IMG/VR virus record: IMGVR_UViG_3300035660_000001
Location: 1 to 64,000 of that record
Reading direction: 5' to 3' (one strand)
Source of the DNA: a virus
Length of the DNA: 64,000 nucleotides
The notes under the pieces were generated by a model that was not told where the DNA came from, made no database searches, and saw nothing but the letters and a program-made list of their open reading frames with translations. Positions 15,966 through 23,794 of this stretch are shown one piece after another. Each line of letters opens with the position of its first letter. Within the stretch, counting starts at the first letter, position 1. A program made the translations under genes and the position numbers.

Positions 15966-16510
15966 AGACCTCTTTTACGGGTGCCAAGCGGGATTGTGTC
16001 ATGGGGATCGACCTGAGCTTGCGATCGACGGGGATAGTCCTGCTCTCTTTGGATAATAATGAGTTCCACCAATACGGAGCGGGGTGCGAAGTCAAGAAGG
16101 ACGACGAGGAGGGTCGGTTTCAAAGGCTTATCGATATTACCTGTGAGATCAGAACCCATATCGGGAGTTACTCTCCCGTGATGATCGGGGTGGAGGGACC
16201 GGCCTACTCAAAGTTCCAGGGGCCTCAGTTCAGCCTCGGCAGGCTTCTGGGCTGGGTGGAATCTACGATCTGGGAGAACTTCCAGAAGAAGATCGTGGTC
16301 ATCGGGTCGACCTCGGCCAGAAAGTTCCTAATCGGAACGAAGGGCGGGGGAGCGATCAAGAAGGATCGCCTCTGGGAGTTTCTGACCAGCCGGGGAATGA
16401 AATTTGAAAATAAAGATATGATGGATGCTTGGGTGATCGCCATCTACTTGAAGGGCAAGCTGTTGGATAGAAAAATCCCACGCATGGTTTTAAAGCTGGA
16501 GGGGCTATAA
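15962..16510 (+). CDS. RuvC-like Holliday junction resolvase
   Basis: A 182-residue RNase H-fold protein. Its acidic residues fall at the RuvC positions: MGIDLSLRSTGIV (first Asp), VMIGVEGPAY (Glu) and DMMDAWVIAIYL (C-terminal Asp). The GAIKKDRLWEFL section matches the helix before the last acidic motif. It would cleave four-way junctions made by the recombinase or before packaging. ATG 15962, making an ATGA overlap with the nuclease gene, is preferred over an in-frame GTG 12 bases earlier. Confidence 0.88.
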   Translation: MKTSFTGAKRDCVMGIDLSLRSTGIVLLSLDNNEFHQYGAGCEVKKDDEEGRFQRLIDITCEIRTHIGSYSPVMIGVEGPAYSKFQGPQFSLGRLLGWVESTIWENFQKKIVVIGSTSARKFLIGTKGGGAIKKDRLWEFLTSRGMKFENKDMMDAWVIAIYLKGKLLDRKIPRMVLKLEGL

Positions 16511-16534
16511 GGGCATAGGGTTTCCTCTCCCCTC

Positions 16535-16565
16535 TTGAAATCAGTAAACCCTTATGGTGTATCAT
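16535..16565 (+). promoter_or_regulatory. Probable promoter upstream of SSB
   Basis: CCCTCTTGAAATCAGTAAA contains TTGAAA (16535-16540), followed after 19 bases by TATCAT (16560-16565). The same CCCTCTTGAwwTCrGTAA block occurs at 39545-39560 with the same 19-base spacing to TAAGAT, so the long spacer is probably genuine. It lies in the only sizeable gap between the resolvase and SSB genes. Confidence 0.55.
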
Positions 16566-16569
16566 TATC

Positions 16570-16593
16570 GGGATGTCTTTGACGGAGACACCC
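16570..16593 (+). promoter_or_regulatory. Leader hairpin before SSB
   Basis: GGGATGTCT-TTGACGG-AGACACCC folds into a stem of eight pairs with one bulged A, starting at the predicted transcription start and ending 18 bases before the SSB ATG. It has no U-tract, so it is more likely an mRNA-stabilising or protein-binding 5' hairpin than a terminator. Autoregulation by SSB would be an obvious possibility, not shown. Confidence 0.45.
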
Positions 16594-16611
16594 TAACATG
16601 AGGAAACCCTA

Positions 16612-17022
16612 ATGCTCGGAATTAACAACGTCGTCGTCGCGGGAAACGTAGCCAGGGACCCGATGTTCGACAAGACGAAGGAGGGAATGGACGCCTGCTC
16701 CTTCGTGATCGTGATCAATGAGAAGGGCTCGAGAGCGGAGGACATCGTAACGTGGGTCCGGATAAACATGTTCGGAGACGTCGTTGCGATCGTCCGGGTG
16801 AAGGTCAAGCAGGGGGACTACGTGATCATCCGGGGGGAGCTTATGAACCGAGCCGCCTCAGAGGATCCCGGAAAATCTCTTGGAGCCAGAAACCTTCTCG
16901 AGATAAGAGGACGGGGGTTTGTAGCTCTCCGAAAGCCGAGGGCCAACCATGCAGGAAAGGCTCCTGCAGGAGAGGCCGAAGAAAAGGAAGTGGATTTGAA
17001 GGGGCCGTTAATTCCCGAGTAG
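16612..17022 (+). CDS. ssb: Single-stranded DNA-binding protein (OB fold)
   Basis: The 136-residue protein begins MLGINNVVVAGNVARDPM, the standard opening of bacterial-type SSB, followed by FVIVINEKG, TWVRINMFGDVVAIV and GDYVIIRGEL, which complete the OB barrel. The C-terminal 40 residues are a flexible linker. The tail ends DLKGPLIPE instead of the usual DDDIPF-type tip, so partner binding may differ. It has its own promoter and leader hairpin and lies among RecA, resolvase and nuclease genes. Confidence 0.92.
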   Translation: MLGINNVVVAGNVARDPMFDKTKEGMDACSFVIVINEKGSRAEDIVTWVRINMFGDVVAIVRVKVKQGDYVIIRGELMNRAASEDPGKSLGARNLLEIRGRGFVALRKPRANHAGKAPAGEAEEKEVDLKGPLIPE

Positions 17023-17056
17023 ATGCAATCCAAAACGATCAGAAGGGAGAAGGTTC

Positions 17057-17773
17057 ATGCTGGAAGTAGCCAAGATTCAAAAGGCTGTGGACGGCCTTTC
17101 CAGGGCCGAAATCAGGCGTCGAGTGGTGCAGTTAAAGGATCGTGTCGATGAGTCTTATTTTGAGATGGCCGGGCTTCTCTATCGGATTTACAAGGAGGAG
17201 CTCTATCGGGCGTGGGGATACAACGGGTTCGAGCCTTACGTCGAAGCGGAGATGGGGTTCAAGGGCCGGAAGGCGTGGTATCTCGTCGGGGTCTACGAAC
17301 ATTACTGCGTTAAGAATAAGGATCACCCCGAGATGATCAAGGCGGCTTCTGATATCGGGTATGAGAAAGCGAAGGAACTCGTGGGCGTAGCCACTCCGGA
17401 GAACATCGGGAAGTTCGTCACCCTCGCAGAGAAGACGAACGTCATTCAGTTCAAGGAGCACGTCAAGAAAGAGGCCGGGGTCACCCCGCAGGTGGAAGAG
17501 GTGTTCCGGTCCTCCTTCGTCCTCTACCGGGATCAGCACCAGTCTGTGATGGAAGCGATTGAGATGGCGAAGAAGATGGGCGAGACGGAAAAGCCCTCTC
17601 ACGCCCTCTCGTTGATCTGTCTAAACTTCGTGGCAACCAACATCGGCAAGGAGAAGTCTGCGTCCCTGGTTGTTCCCATGCTGAAGCGTTGGGAGAAGCA
17701 GGAGGAGTTACGGTTCCTCGTCGTCAATTCCAAAGATAAGGTCGTCTACAAGAGCCGAGGCCTTCCGGAGTAA
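17057..17773 (+). CDS. Unknown helical protein
   Basis: A 238-residue protein, largely alpha-helical in pattern and basic. The region RRRVVQLKDRVDESYFEMAG ... WGYNGFEPYVEAEMG resembles N-terminal parts of phage and plasmid regulator-like proteins, and IGKFVTLAEKTNVIQFKEHV looks like a helix-turn-helix pair. There are no catalytic motifs. GAAGG precedes the start. It follows SSB in the replication and recombination operon. Function unknown. Confidence 0.65.
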   Translation: MLEVAKIQKAVDGLSRAEIRRRVVQLKDRVDESYFEMAGLLYRIYKEELYRAWGYNGFEPYVEAEMGFKGRKAWYLVGVYEHYCVKNKDHPEMIKAASDIGYEKAKELVGVATPENIGKFVTLAEKTNVIQFKEHVKKEAGVTPQVEEVFRSSFVLYRDQHQSVMEAIEMAKKMGETEKPSHALSLICLNFVATNIGKEKSASLVVPMLKRWEKQEELRFLVVNSKDKVVYKSRGLPE

Positions 17774-17777
17774 TGCC

Positions 17778-18083
17778 ATGGCTCAAGCTCGACGGATCAA
17801 GGTGGATGAGTGGGAGATCGATTCCCTCACGAATCCCGGGACGATCTACATCGTGGTTTCCGGGACGTGGTCTTGCACGTGCCCGAGCTTCGTGTTCCAA
17901 CATGTCCGGCAGTGCAAGCATATCCTGTTGATTCAGGATATCATGACGAGGGTTTTCCCGATGTTCGTGGCCGCAGGAGGCCCTCCCCCGAACGAATACG
18001 ATATCAAGGAGTTCGGGCAGGCGGGGGTCGGAAGGGGAGGGCATGTCCTTCGGGCCGTTGACGAACACGATCAGGCGATTTAA
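17778..18083 (+). CDS. SWIM zinc-finger protein
   Basis: The 101-residue protein has WSCTCPSFVFQHVRQCKHIL, which fits the SWIM pattern CxCxnCxH exactly. SWIM domains bind DNA or proteins and occur in recombination partners such as Sws1. Here the protein is only the finger plus a short helical tail, and it sits between recombination genes, so a role in strand exchange or regulation is plausible. The start is an ATG five bases after the previous stop. Confidence 0.78.
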   Translation: MAQARRIKVDEWEIDSLTNPGTIYIVVSGTWSCTCPSFVFQHVRQCKHILLIQDIMTRVFPMFVAAGGPPPNEYDIKEFGQAGVGRGGHVLRAVDEHDQAI

Positions 18084-18091
18084 GGAGAGAG

Positions 18092-18298
18092 ATGGATAAT
18101 TATGTTGGGAAGTCGATTTGCTTCATCTGTAACGGGGAGGTCCTGTTGAGGGACGACCGGGACTTCACGGGGGGCGTTGCGGTATGCCCGAAGGATGCCC
18201 GGAAGGTCTTTCGATCCCTCATGGCAGTCCAGAGGGCGAACGTTCATAAATGTCTCGAGGCATCCATTGGGAATAGCCCACGAGAAGAAACTCGCTAA
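18092..18298 (+). CDS. Small CxxC protein
   Basis: A 68-residue protein with AAGGAGAGAG upstream of ATG. CFICNGEVLL near the N-terminus and AVCPKD further on suggest one zinc knuckle (CxxC...C). The remainder is helical. It overlaps the next gene by 32 bp. No family recognised. Confidence 0.6.
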   Translation: MDNYVGKSICFICNGEVLLRDDRDFTGGVAVCPKDARKVFRSLMAVQRANVHKCLEASIGNSPREETR

Positions 18299-18839
18299 GG
18301 AGCTGGGGGGTCGTCCCCAGCCCGGTTCCGGATCGGGAGCCTTCCGGAAGGAGGATGTGTTCTTCCCTGGCTTTTTATGCCAGGAGAAGGAGACTGCAAA
18401 GTCCTTCATGTCGGTCCAGGCGAGGTGGCTCCGTCAGCTCGATGAGCATGCGATGGGGAGGAGCAAGATTCCTCTCCTTAATATTTGTTTCACCCGTCCG
18501 GATGGGGTTCGGGAGTGGATGGGGTTTCCCGAGAACGACGTCGAGAAGGTCTTGCACTATAACGTGGAATCGTGGCAACTAGGTATCGCCCAGCACCCGC
18601 CGTTTCACACCCCGAACAAGAGCCTCCGGGTCCAGGTGTGTCACCTTGATGAGGCTATCCGGGACCGCAAAAGGGAAGGGGATTATGATTATACTCTTGT
18701 CCGGCTCGACTTTCCCATCCTTCGTCCTCCGGCGCCTCGGATGTGGTATCTGATGCCGCTGGATGATTTTAAGAGGGTCGTCGATCCGTCACTCCTAGGA
18801 AAGAAAGCACAGTTAGGGCATGCCGGAAGCAAATCCTAA
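18267..18839 (+). CDS. Hjc-like small PD-(D/E)XK nuclease
   Basis: The TTG at 18267 (GAGG six bases upstream) gives a 190-residue protein. Its start resembles small phage and archaeal resolvase-like nucleases: HEKKLAKELGGRPQPGSGSG, then RKEDVFF (acidic motif) and LCQEKETAKSFM, where the E-x-K core would be QEK. A helix of the WLRQLDEHAM type follows, then the strand PLLNICF. The replacement of GD by ED and EcK by QEK makes activity uncertain. It could process junctions or ends beside the RuvC- and Cas4-like enzymes. Confidence 0.65.
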   Translation: MGIAHEKKLAKELGGRPQPGSGSGAFRKEDVFFPGFLCQEKETAKSFMSVQARWLRQLDEHAMGRSKIPLLNICFTRPDGVREWMGFPENDVEKVLHYNVESWQLGIAQHPPFHTPNKSLRVQVCHLDEAIRDRKREGDYDYTLVRLDFPILRPPAPRMWYLMPLDDFKRVVDPSLLGKKAQLGHAGSKS

Positions 18840-19065
18840 GTGCGACTCGTGCGGGACGGAGACCGTTCCGTTCGCCGACGATGGAAGGGTGAGGACTTAC
18901 TACTGCATGCAATGTAATGTAGAAACCAATAACCGAGGAATAGCGATATGGAGTTTGAGTTCGATTCCGGATCCCGCCCTGGTCGAAGAAGAAGGGCCTC
19001 CGGACGTGATTTCAACCGAGGATTTGCTGATGGAGGAAGAGGTTGGAAGTCGTGACGATTCTTGA
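18820..19065 (+). CDS. Small zinc-ribbon protein
   Basis: An 81-residue acidic protein with two cysteine pairs, CDSCGTE and CMQCN, separated by 17 residues. This is a rubredoxin-like zinc ribbon. The acidic C-terminal third (EEEGPPDVISTEDLLMEEE) may mimic DNA or mediate protein contacts. It overlaps the upstream nuclease gene by 20 bp. Function not known. Confidence 0.62.
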   Translation: MPEANPKCDSCGTETVPFADDGRVRTYYCMQCNVETNNRGIAIWSLSSIPDPALVEEEGPPDVISTEDLLMEEEVGSRDDS

Positions 19066-19096
19066 TTTACTCGTCCCCCTAATGTTGGGAGGTTTT

Positions 19097-19471
19097 ATGA
19101 AGACCCTCACCGCCTCGGTGATCATGCTGGTGGCCTTATGGGTCGGCGTGACCATCTCGGAAGAACTTAACGGGCCAAACGCCCAGGAAATTGCCTCCCG
19201 GTTTCAATATGCCGGGAAAGTCAGATTAACCCACTACGTCTACGGGAAGGTTACCTCGAGCGGAGCCAAGGCTTGCTCAAGCATCGTAGCAGTGGATCCC
19301 GCCCTCTTCGCAGAGGGGACGATCCTTTACATCGAAGGCGTCGGGTTCCGCTGGTGCGGGGACAAGGGAGGCCTCGTCAAGGGCCGCCGGGTCGACTTGC
19401 GGGGTCACCACGTGGACCCGCCGGACTCGGTAAACGTCTGGGTGGTGTTCGATCCCCCGAAGAAGAAATAA
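19097..19471 (+). CDS. Secreted 3D-domain protein (possible cell-wall enzyme)
   Basis: From ATG 19097 (GGGAGG upstream) the 124-residue protein has a signal-peptide-like N-terminus (MKTLTASVIMLVALWVGV) and then a 3D domain. The three conserved aspartates lie in AVDPALF, CGDKGG and RVDLRG, as in the double-psi-barrel domain of MltA-type lytic transglycosylases and resuscitation factors. It probably acts on peptidoglycan outside the membrane. A longer TTG start at 19043 would bury the signal sequence. The next gene is a membrane protein, so the pair may be a lysis cassette. Confidence 0.78.
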   Translation: MKTLTASVIMLVALWVGVTISEELNGPNAQEIASRFQYAGKVRLTHYVYGKVTSSGAKACSSIVAVDPALFAEGTILYIEGVGFRWCGDKGGLVKGRRVDLRGHHVDPPDSVNVWVVFDPPKKK

Positions 19472-19478
19472 GGTTGGG

Positions 19479-19826
19479 ATGACGAGGGACGACTGGAAGG
19501 AGGCGATCCTCGGATGGTCGATCAAAATACTTGCCGGGACAATGGGGGTCGTGATTATGAAGGCTATGCATCGTCTAACCGGATTAGACATTTTCTCCTT
19601 CCCGAACCTTTCATCTGTGGATCAGGTGGGGTCGTTCGTAGGGATGTGGGTGGCGGGCGTGTGGATACTCGAAAGACCCATTCAGAGTTTCGTAAAGTTA
19701 TTCCGGCATGAGGATCCCGAACCAGATGGAAGAGAGCAGTGGCTAGCTGAGGAGAGGAGGAAGGAAAAGGCGAAGGAGGAGGAGCCTCCGGACGACGGCA
19801 AGATCAGGGTGATAGGTTATCTATGA
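19479..19826 (+). CDS. Two-helix membrane protein, holin candidate
   Basis: A 115-residue protein with two hydrophobic segments, about residues 9-29 (ILGWSIKILAGTMGVVIM) and 49-66 (VGSFVGMWVAGVWILE). A long charged cytoplasmic-type tail follows (EERRKEKAKEEE). The size, two spans and charged C-terminus fit a class II-like holin, and it follows the secreted 3D-domain protein by seven bases. No holin family is recognised, so the role is inferred from context. The last residues, RVIGYL, resemble the C-terminal tail shared by several other proteins here. Confidence 0.6.
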   Translation: MTRDDWKEAILGWSIKILAGTMGVVIMKAMHRLTGLDIFSFPNLSSVDQVGSFVGMWVAGVWILERPIQSFVKLFRHEDPEPDGREQWLAEERRKEKAKEEEPPDDGKIRVIGYL

Positions 19827-19915
19827 AACGGCTAGCCCGTTCGACAGGGGCGTTTGATGGGCGAGATCCTTTTATCAAGAGCAAACCATCGGCGGGCTGG
19901 CCGCTACTTGGGTGA
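19823..19915 (+). CDS. Possible 30-residue protein
   Basis: The start overlaps the membrane-protein stop (ATGA) and the stop overlaps the next start (TGATG), the same coupling used throughout the window, and this is the only support. The peptide is basic at the N-terminus and has no motif. It may instead be spacer that maintains coupling. Confidence 0.35.
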   Translation: MKRLARSTGAFDGRDPFIKSKPSAGWPLLG

Positions 19916-20127
19916 TGGCAGTCTACACGGACGGGAAGCACCTGGTGGCGGATACCCTGGATGAGCTCCACCGTTTTGCAGAGAAGATGAATTTGAAGAG
20001 ATCGTGGTTTCAGGATCATCGGCATCCGCACTACGATCTCACAACCAAGAGAGCAGTCATGCGGGCAATATCCGGAGGGGCTACGATGATTACCCCTCGG
20101 GAGGCGGCCAGCGTAATGACTATCTAA
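19915..20127 (+). CDS. DUF4031-like protein
   Basis: The 70-residue protein reads MAVYTDGKHLVADTLDELH, FAEKMNLKRSWFQ, HRHPHYDLTTKRA and ISGGATMI. This is the pattern of the small DUF4031 family common in phages (strand, HLVADTxxELHxFA helix, WFQ...PHYDL). The conserved H and D residues could form a metal site, but no activity has been established for the family as far as I know. The start may be the GTG three bases earlier. Confidence 0.78.
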   Translation: MAVYTDGKHLVADTLDELHRFAEKMNLKRSWFQDHRHPHYDLTTKRAVMRAISGGATMITPREAASVMTI

Positions 20128-20136
20128 GGAGGAACC

Positions 20137-20337
20137 GTGGATGCAATTCTGAGGTTCGTCGTTGATCACCCGCAAGTTCACGATGCCTTGTTCTGGATCC
20201 ACGTGATCAGCGGGCTCGTGGTCTTTCTGGTGGCCGTGGCCGCCCTTACGCCGCTTTTATGGTTTCTCGTCGATTCATGGCTTCGGGAGAACATCAAATA
20301 CACCTACAGCCGGAAGTCCAATGAGTATATTGGATGA
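20137..20337 (+). CDS. Single-pass membrane protein
   Basis: A GTG start after AAGGAGG gives a 66-residue protein with one long hydrophobic segment (residues ~19-47, core ISGLVVFLVAVAALTPLLWF) and a short charged C-terminus (RENIKYTYSRKSNEY). It overlaps the next gene by 17 bp. It could be a lysis accessory (spanin- or holin-like) given the nearby 3D-domain gene, but no signature confirms it. Confidence 0.65.
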   Translation: MDAILRFVVDHPQVHDALFWIHVISGLVVFLVAVAALTPLLWFLVDSWLRENIKYTYSRKSNEYIG

Positions 20338-20521
20338 AGATAAGGTCATTTCGCTCGGAGAGGACGCCATCAGGGAGTGCGCCGCTGAAGGCCACCAGGA
20401 TAAGATGAAGTATTTTGGCTGGGATCGATGCCGTTGCGGAGAGGTATTTTACTGTCCCAAGTGTGGGCAGTCTGTTGTCCCGATCGGAGAATTTGTGGGA
20501 GGATGCGAGGAGCACAAATGA
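20321..20521 (+). CDS. Small zinc-ribbon protein
   Basis: A 66-residue protein with CRCGEVFYCPKCG, two closely spaced cysteine pairs (CxC and CxxC), plus C and H residues at both ends (RECAAEGH, GGCEEH) that could serve as extra ligands. It is acidic. The last base pairs overlap the next ATG (ATGA). Function unknown. Confidence 0.62.
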   Translation: MSILDEDKVISLGEDAIRECAAEGHQDKMKYFGWDRCRCGEVFYCPKCGQSVVPIGEFVGGCEEHK

Positions 20522-20898
20522 AGAGCTTTATCAATGCGATCAGGGGGGTGTTTGGCTGGCGGGAGCGGATGGTTCCCGTCCAGCCGTTGTGCCACGTTTT
20601 GGAGATAGTCGGCAAGGCCGGACGAGGTCGGAAGCTGGACGGCGGGAGCATCCACTACGTCACGATTGACCGTGTGGTTTTCAAGTGCTCGGTATGCGGG
20701 GTGAAGAAGGAATACGCCACGCTTCCCGTCAACCGCTACAGTGAGGAATATATCGACCTTATCAATCAAGTCCACAGGACCGCCTTCGGAGACGATCCGA
20801 GCGACTTTGGATTTGATACCAATGAGGTTATCCGGACGGTTTTCGATGCGATCATCACCAGGGGAAAGATTCCCGTTTCGATGGGGGTAACGAGATGA
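20518..20898 (+). CDS. Unknown protein with one CxxC pair
   Basis: The ATG at 20518 makes an ATGA overlap and is preferred to longer in-frame starts lying inside the previous gene. The 126-residue protein has VVFKCSVCGVKKEYATLPV, a zinc-knuckle strand, with C and H residues earlier (PLCHVLE, GSIHYV) as possible ligands. No known family. It overlaps the ParB-like gene by 4 bp. Confidence 0.65.
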   Translation: MKSFINAIRGVFGWRERMVPVQPLCHVLEIVGKAGRGRKLDGGSIHYVTIDRVVFKCSVCGVKKEYATLPVNRYSEEYIDLINQVHRTAFGDDPSDFGFDTNEVIRTVFDAIITRGKIPVSMGVTR

Positions 20899-21923
20899 AG
20901 AAGCACGTGAGAAAGATATTCGGGAAGAGGCCAAAGGGACGGACGCCCGACCCGGTCAAAGAAGCCCTTAAGGGCGGGGAGAGCCCGAGTGAGGCTACTA
21001 CCCCTCCCCAGGCTGGTGAAAGCCCCCCAGAAGCCCCTGTAGCCCCCCTGGAAGCCCCCCAGGTGGAGCCTCAGACGTCTGTGACCGCTCCCGGAGAGGG
21101 AGTTACCCATCCGGAGGGGATCCAGGGGGTCACTGCCGTCCCGGGCGTGGTCCAGATGGTCGACCCGGACAAGCTCGTGGCCAACGACTGGAATCCCAAC
21201 CAGATGACGGACGATGAGTTCGATACCCTCGTGGAGCAGATCGCCACGGTGGGGTATATCGATCTGGCTCAGGTCATTCCCCTCGAGGATGGAACTTACC
21301 GCATTCTGGGCGGGGAACACCGGATCAGGGCGATTAAGGTTCTGCGGGAGAGGGATCCCGAGAAGTGGTGCCAGATCCCCGTGAACGTTTTGACGGAAAC
21401 CAGGTTCCAGGACGTGGACCTCCAGAAGTTTCTGACTGTCCGGCTGAACGTCCTGAAGGGGAAGATGAACCCCGTGAAGTTCAAGAAGCTCTACGAGGAC
21501 ATGGCCGTCCGGTACGGCGATGAGGCTCTGCAGAAACTGTTCGCCTTTACCGATCGTTCGAGGTTTGAAGAGCTCTTGAAGAACGTCGGGGAAGGCTTGG
21601 AGCATTCGGGGGCCCCCAAGAGGGTTGTCGATGAGTTCGCCCGCATGTCCAAGAACGTCAACTCGATGGAAGGATTGTCTGCTCTCCTCCGGAAGCTGTT
21701 CCTAGAGCACGGGGATCAGCTCCGGTCGAATTTCATGGTCTTTTCGTACCGGGGGAGCGACAAGAAGATTCTATTCGTAGTGGCCAATGATGCCGTCTTT
21801 GATCTTGCCGAGCAAATCGCTACCCGTGCCTACGATCATGGGCAGGATGTGAACGAGCCCTTTGAGCAGGCTTTCCGCTGGTTTCAGACTCAGAACCCGG
21901 TGCCTGCGGCAGAAACTCTTTAG
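20895..21923 (+). CDS. ParB/Srx-domain protein
   Basis: A 342-residue protein. After a Pro/Glu-rich linker (residues ~20-80, repeating PPEAP/PLEAP units) it has the ParB N-terminal fold: VDPDKLVANDWNPNQMTDD, VEQIATVGY, and YRILGGEHRIRAIKVL, the GGEHRxxA signature that binds nucleotide (CTP in ParB). The rest is helical, without a clear HTH. Stand-alone ParB-like proteins in phages may act as nucleases or transcription factors. Its position shortly before the terminase genes could also suggest a role in replication or packaging. Confidence 0.85.
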   Translation: MKKHVRKIFGKRPKGRTPDPVKEALKGGESPSEATTPPQAGESPPEAPVAPLEAPQVEPQTSVTAPGEGVTHPEGIQGVTAVPGVVQMVDPDKLVANDWNPNQMTDDEFDTLVEQIATVGYIDLAQVIPLEDGTYRILGGEHRIRAIKVLRERDPEKWCQIPVNVLTETRFQDVDLQKFLTVRLNVLKGKMNPVKFKKLYEDMAVRYGDEALQKLFAFTDRSRFEELLKNVGEGLEHSGAPKRVVDEFARMSKNVNSMEGLSALLRKLFLEHGDQLRSNFMVFSYRGSDKKILFVVANDAVFDLAEQIATRAYDHGQDVNEPFEQAFRWFQTQNPVPAAETL

Positions 21924-21946
21924 GCAAAGCAGAAGGAGACCCATCC

Positions 21947-22789
21947 ATGATGAAGATCGAAGAAGTGGAAGTCCTGCGGAACAAGAAGCGGGACTTTCTC
22001 GACCGTCTCGAGAAGTTCATAGCCGTGTCCCACCTGAACGGCGCCCGATCGGCGGGACTCCGGGCTAAGGTGGATTGGCTTTACGAGCTTCGCCGCCAGA
22101 AGAGCGACGAGGTGAACGACGTAGTCGAGTCGTTCATGAAGTCGCTCGAGTCCACCAGGGACATGTGCGGAAGGGCCGTGGAGTTCCTGCAGGGCTACAA
22201 GGATGTCGCCCAGAGGACGCAGGAGACGGCCTCGGCCATGATGGAGCGTGGGATGATCAAGATGATCACCGACGACGACATCGGCTTTAACTTCTCCGGA
22301 GATTCCTTCCTCCTTAATTGGGAGAAGGGCGTCTCGATGATCAACGACGCCTCGGAGGAGTTCTTCTACTACATCCTCGTCCTGCTCTTCCCGGCCTGGG
22401 TCGATCCGGCCATCACGAGCGGACAGATGGAGATCGTGCGGACGTTCGGGGCATCTCTGGCCCGGACGAGACCATCCAAGCATGAGGAGGATCGCCTTCT
22501 CAACCCGACCGACCTGAGCATGGCCTACGTGACGGACCTTTCGGTCAGCCTCGAGAACCTCACCCTCGAAGATCTGAAGAGCAAGTATATCGCATCGCTC
22601 GTAAACTCCATCAGTGACATGGAGCGGAAGATGATGGAGTTCCGGGGGCAGGTCGCCGACGAATGTAAGCGACTGCGGGAGCTCGAACGGACGTTGCAGT
22701 TGGCTCCCCTCCCGGAGGTGCCGGTTCCTCCGGCTGTGGAGTCCCCGACCGTTCCCGAACCGCCAGCCCCCCAACCGCCCGCCGTTTAA
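21947..22789 (+). CDS. Unknown helical protein with proline-rich tail
   Basis: The 280-residue protein is almost wholly helical in pattern, with coiled-coil-like stretches at residues 1-25 and 205-240 (ISDMERKMMEFRGQVADE). It ends in a disordered Pro/Val/Glu tail (PEVPVPPAVESPTVPEPPAP). One short hydrophobic helix (FFYYILVLLFPAWV) is near the middle. CAGAAGGAGACC precedes the start. Lying between the ParB-like gene and the terminase, it may be structural or regulatory. No family recognised. Confidence 0.65.
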   Translation: MMKIEEVEVLRNKKRDFLDRLEKFIAVSHLNGARSAGLRAKVDWLYELRRQKSDEVNDVVESFMKSLESTRDMCGRAVEFLQGYKDVAQRTQETASAMMERGMIKMITDDDIGFNFSGDSFLLNWEKGVSMINDASEEFFYYILVLLFPAWVDPAITSGQMEIVRTFGASLARTRPSKHEEDRLLNPTDLSMAYVTDLSVSLENLTLEDLKSKYIASLVNSISDMERKMMEFRGQVADECKRLRELERTLQLAPLPEVPVPPAVESPTVPEPPAPQPPAV

Positions 22790-22804
22790 CCCGGGAGGTG
22801 CACC

Positions 22805-22984
22805 GTGGGACCGGTAACTAAAACCGTTGTCCTCAAGATCATGCTTAAGGAGGGGGAGCCGGATACGGCGATCCCCGAGTTCCTTGACGCCCTCCGGACG
22901 GGAAAATCAGAGGGAGTTCAAACCATGATGAAGGGAATGAGCTTTGAGGTCTTTGAGGACATTAGAAGCGTTTCCATTTCCTGA
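22805..22984 (+). CDS. Unknown 59-residue protein
   Basis: A GTG start eight bases after GGGAGGTG. The peptide starts MGPVTKTVVLKIMLKEGEP, a beta-hairpin-like opening, then DTAIPEFLDALRTG, a helix, and later FEVFEDIRSVSIS, a strand: a small alpha/beta fold that looks like a genuine protein. The following 30 bases to the next gene hold nothing notable. Function unknown. Confidence 0.6.
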   Translation: MGPVTKTVVLKIMLKEGEPDTAIPEFLDALRTGKSEGVQTMMKGMSFEVFEDIRSVSIS

Positions 22985-23014
22985 TTTACGCCGTTCAACA
23001 CCTGGAACGAATGG

Positions 23015-23794
23015 ATGCCAAAACATTTTCGCGGTAGAGTCAATAGCGGGGGAAGGACGTTCATCAAGAGGGCTATTCCTCGAGCGAAGATTGAACGTCT
23101 TCGCGGTCTGCTCTGCTTTCCCGAGATAGACCGTCGGGTTAGAGAGGGACAGCCCGCACTTAAGATAGCGGAGTTCGTCCAGTCTCAGGGCGAATACAAC
23201 GACGTTAAGCTCGAAAGCCTTCGCCGGGTCGTGGACGCCTACCGAGAGGCCATCCCGCCCGGTGAGCTTATCTCGACCCGGATCCCGCCCGCCATAACCA
23301 AAGCCATTGAGAGCCTCGAGAGCGGAATCTATTCCATCAAGAAGCTGAAGGAGCTCTACGCCAAGCAGGAAGAGCGTCTGGATATCGATCTCGCTACCGA
23401 GCGGCAGATTCACAAGATTTTCAAGAATGCCCTTGAGTTTGAGGTCGCCAGAAAGATTCTCGTATCGATCATTGAGAAGGAGATGGACCTCGGGATTTTC
23501 AGGCGCCATGTTCCCTGGATGGAAGGTGGCGGGGCAGATGACATGAGCAAGATCATGACCAACGCCGAGCGGCAGTTCGGGCACAGCCGGGCGCTCATGG
23601 CGGTCCTCTCGACGCCGGAGAAGCGGACCCGGGTGCTGAGCGTCATTCGGAAGCTCCGAAGCCTCGGGCCTGAAGGCATGACTAAGCTGATCGGCTTGAA
23701 GTCGTCCATCGACACGGTGCAGAGAACGGAGGGCCAGGATGACGGCGGCGGGCGGAGACGGGGCAGTGCTGAGGTTCGGGTCGAGGTTGAATGA
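23015..23794 (+). CDS. Candidate small terminase subunit / DNA-binding protein
   Basis: The 259-residue protein directly precedes and overlaps (4 bp) the large terminase gene, where many phages place the small subunit. The N-terminal part, FPEIDRRVREGQPALKIAEF and then LRRVVDAYREAI, looks like a helix-turn-helix pair. The middle holds coiled-coil-like helices (KLKELYAKQEERLDIDLATE) as in small-terminase oligomerisation domains. The C-terminus is charged and low-complexity. Direct sequence similarity to known subunits is not evident to me, so the role rests on context. Confidence 0.6.
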   Translation: MPKHFRGRVNSGGRTFIKRAIPRAKIERLRGLLCFPEIDRRVREGQPALKIAEFVQSQGEYNDVKLESLRRVVDAYREAIPPGELISTRIPPAITKAIESLESGIYSIKKLKELYAKQEERLDIDLATERQIHKIFKNALEFEVARKILVSIIEKEMDLGIFRRHVPWMEGGGADDMSKIMTNAERQFGHSRALMAVLSTPEKRTRVLSVIRKLRSLGPEGMTKLIGLKSSIDTVQRTEGQDDGGGRRRGSAEVRVEVE

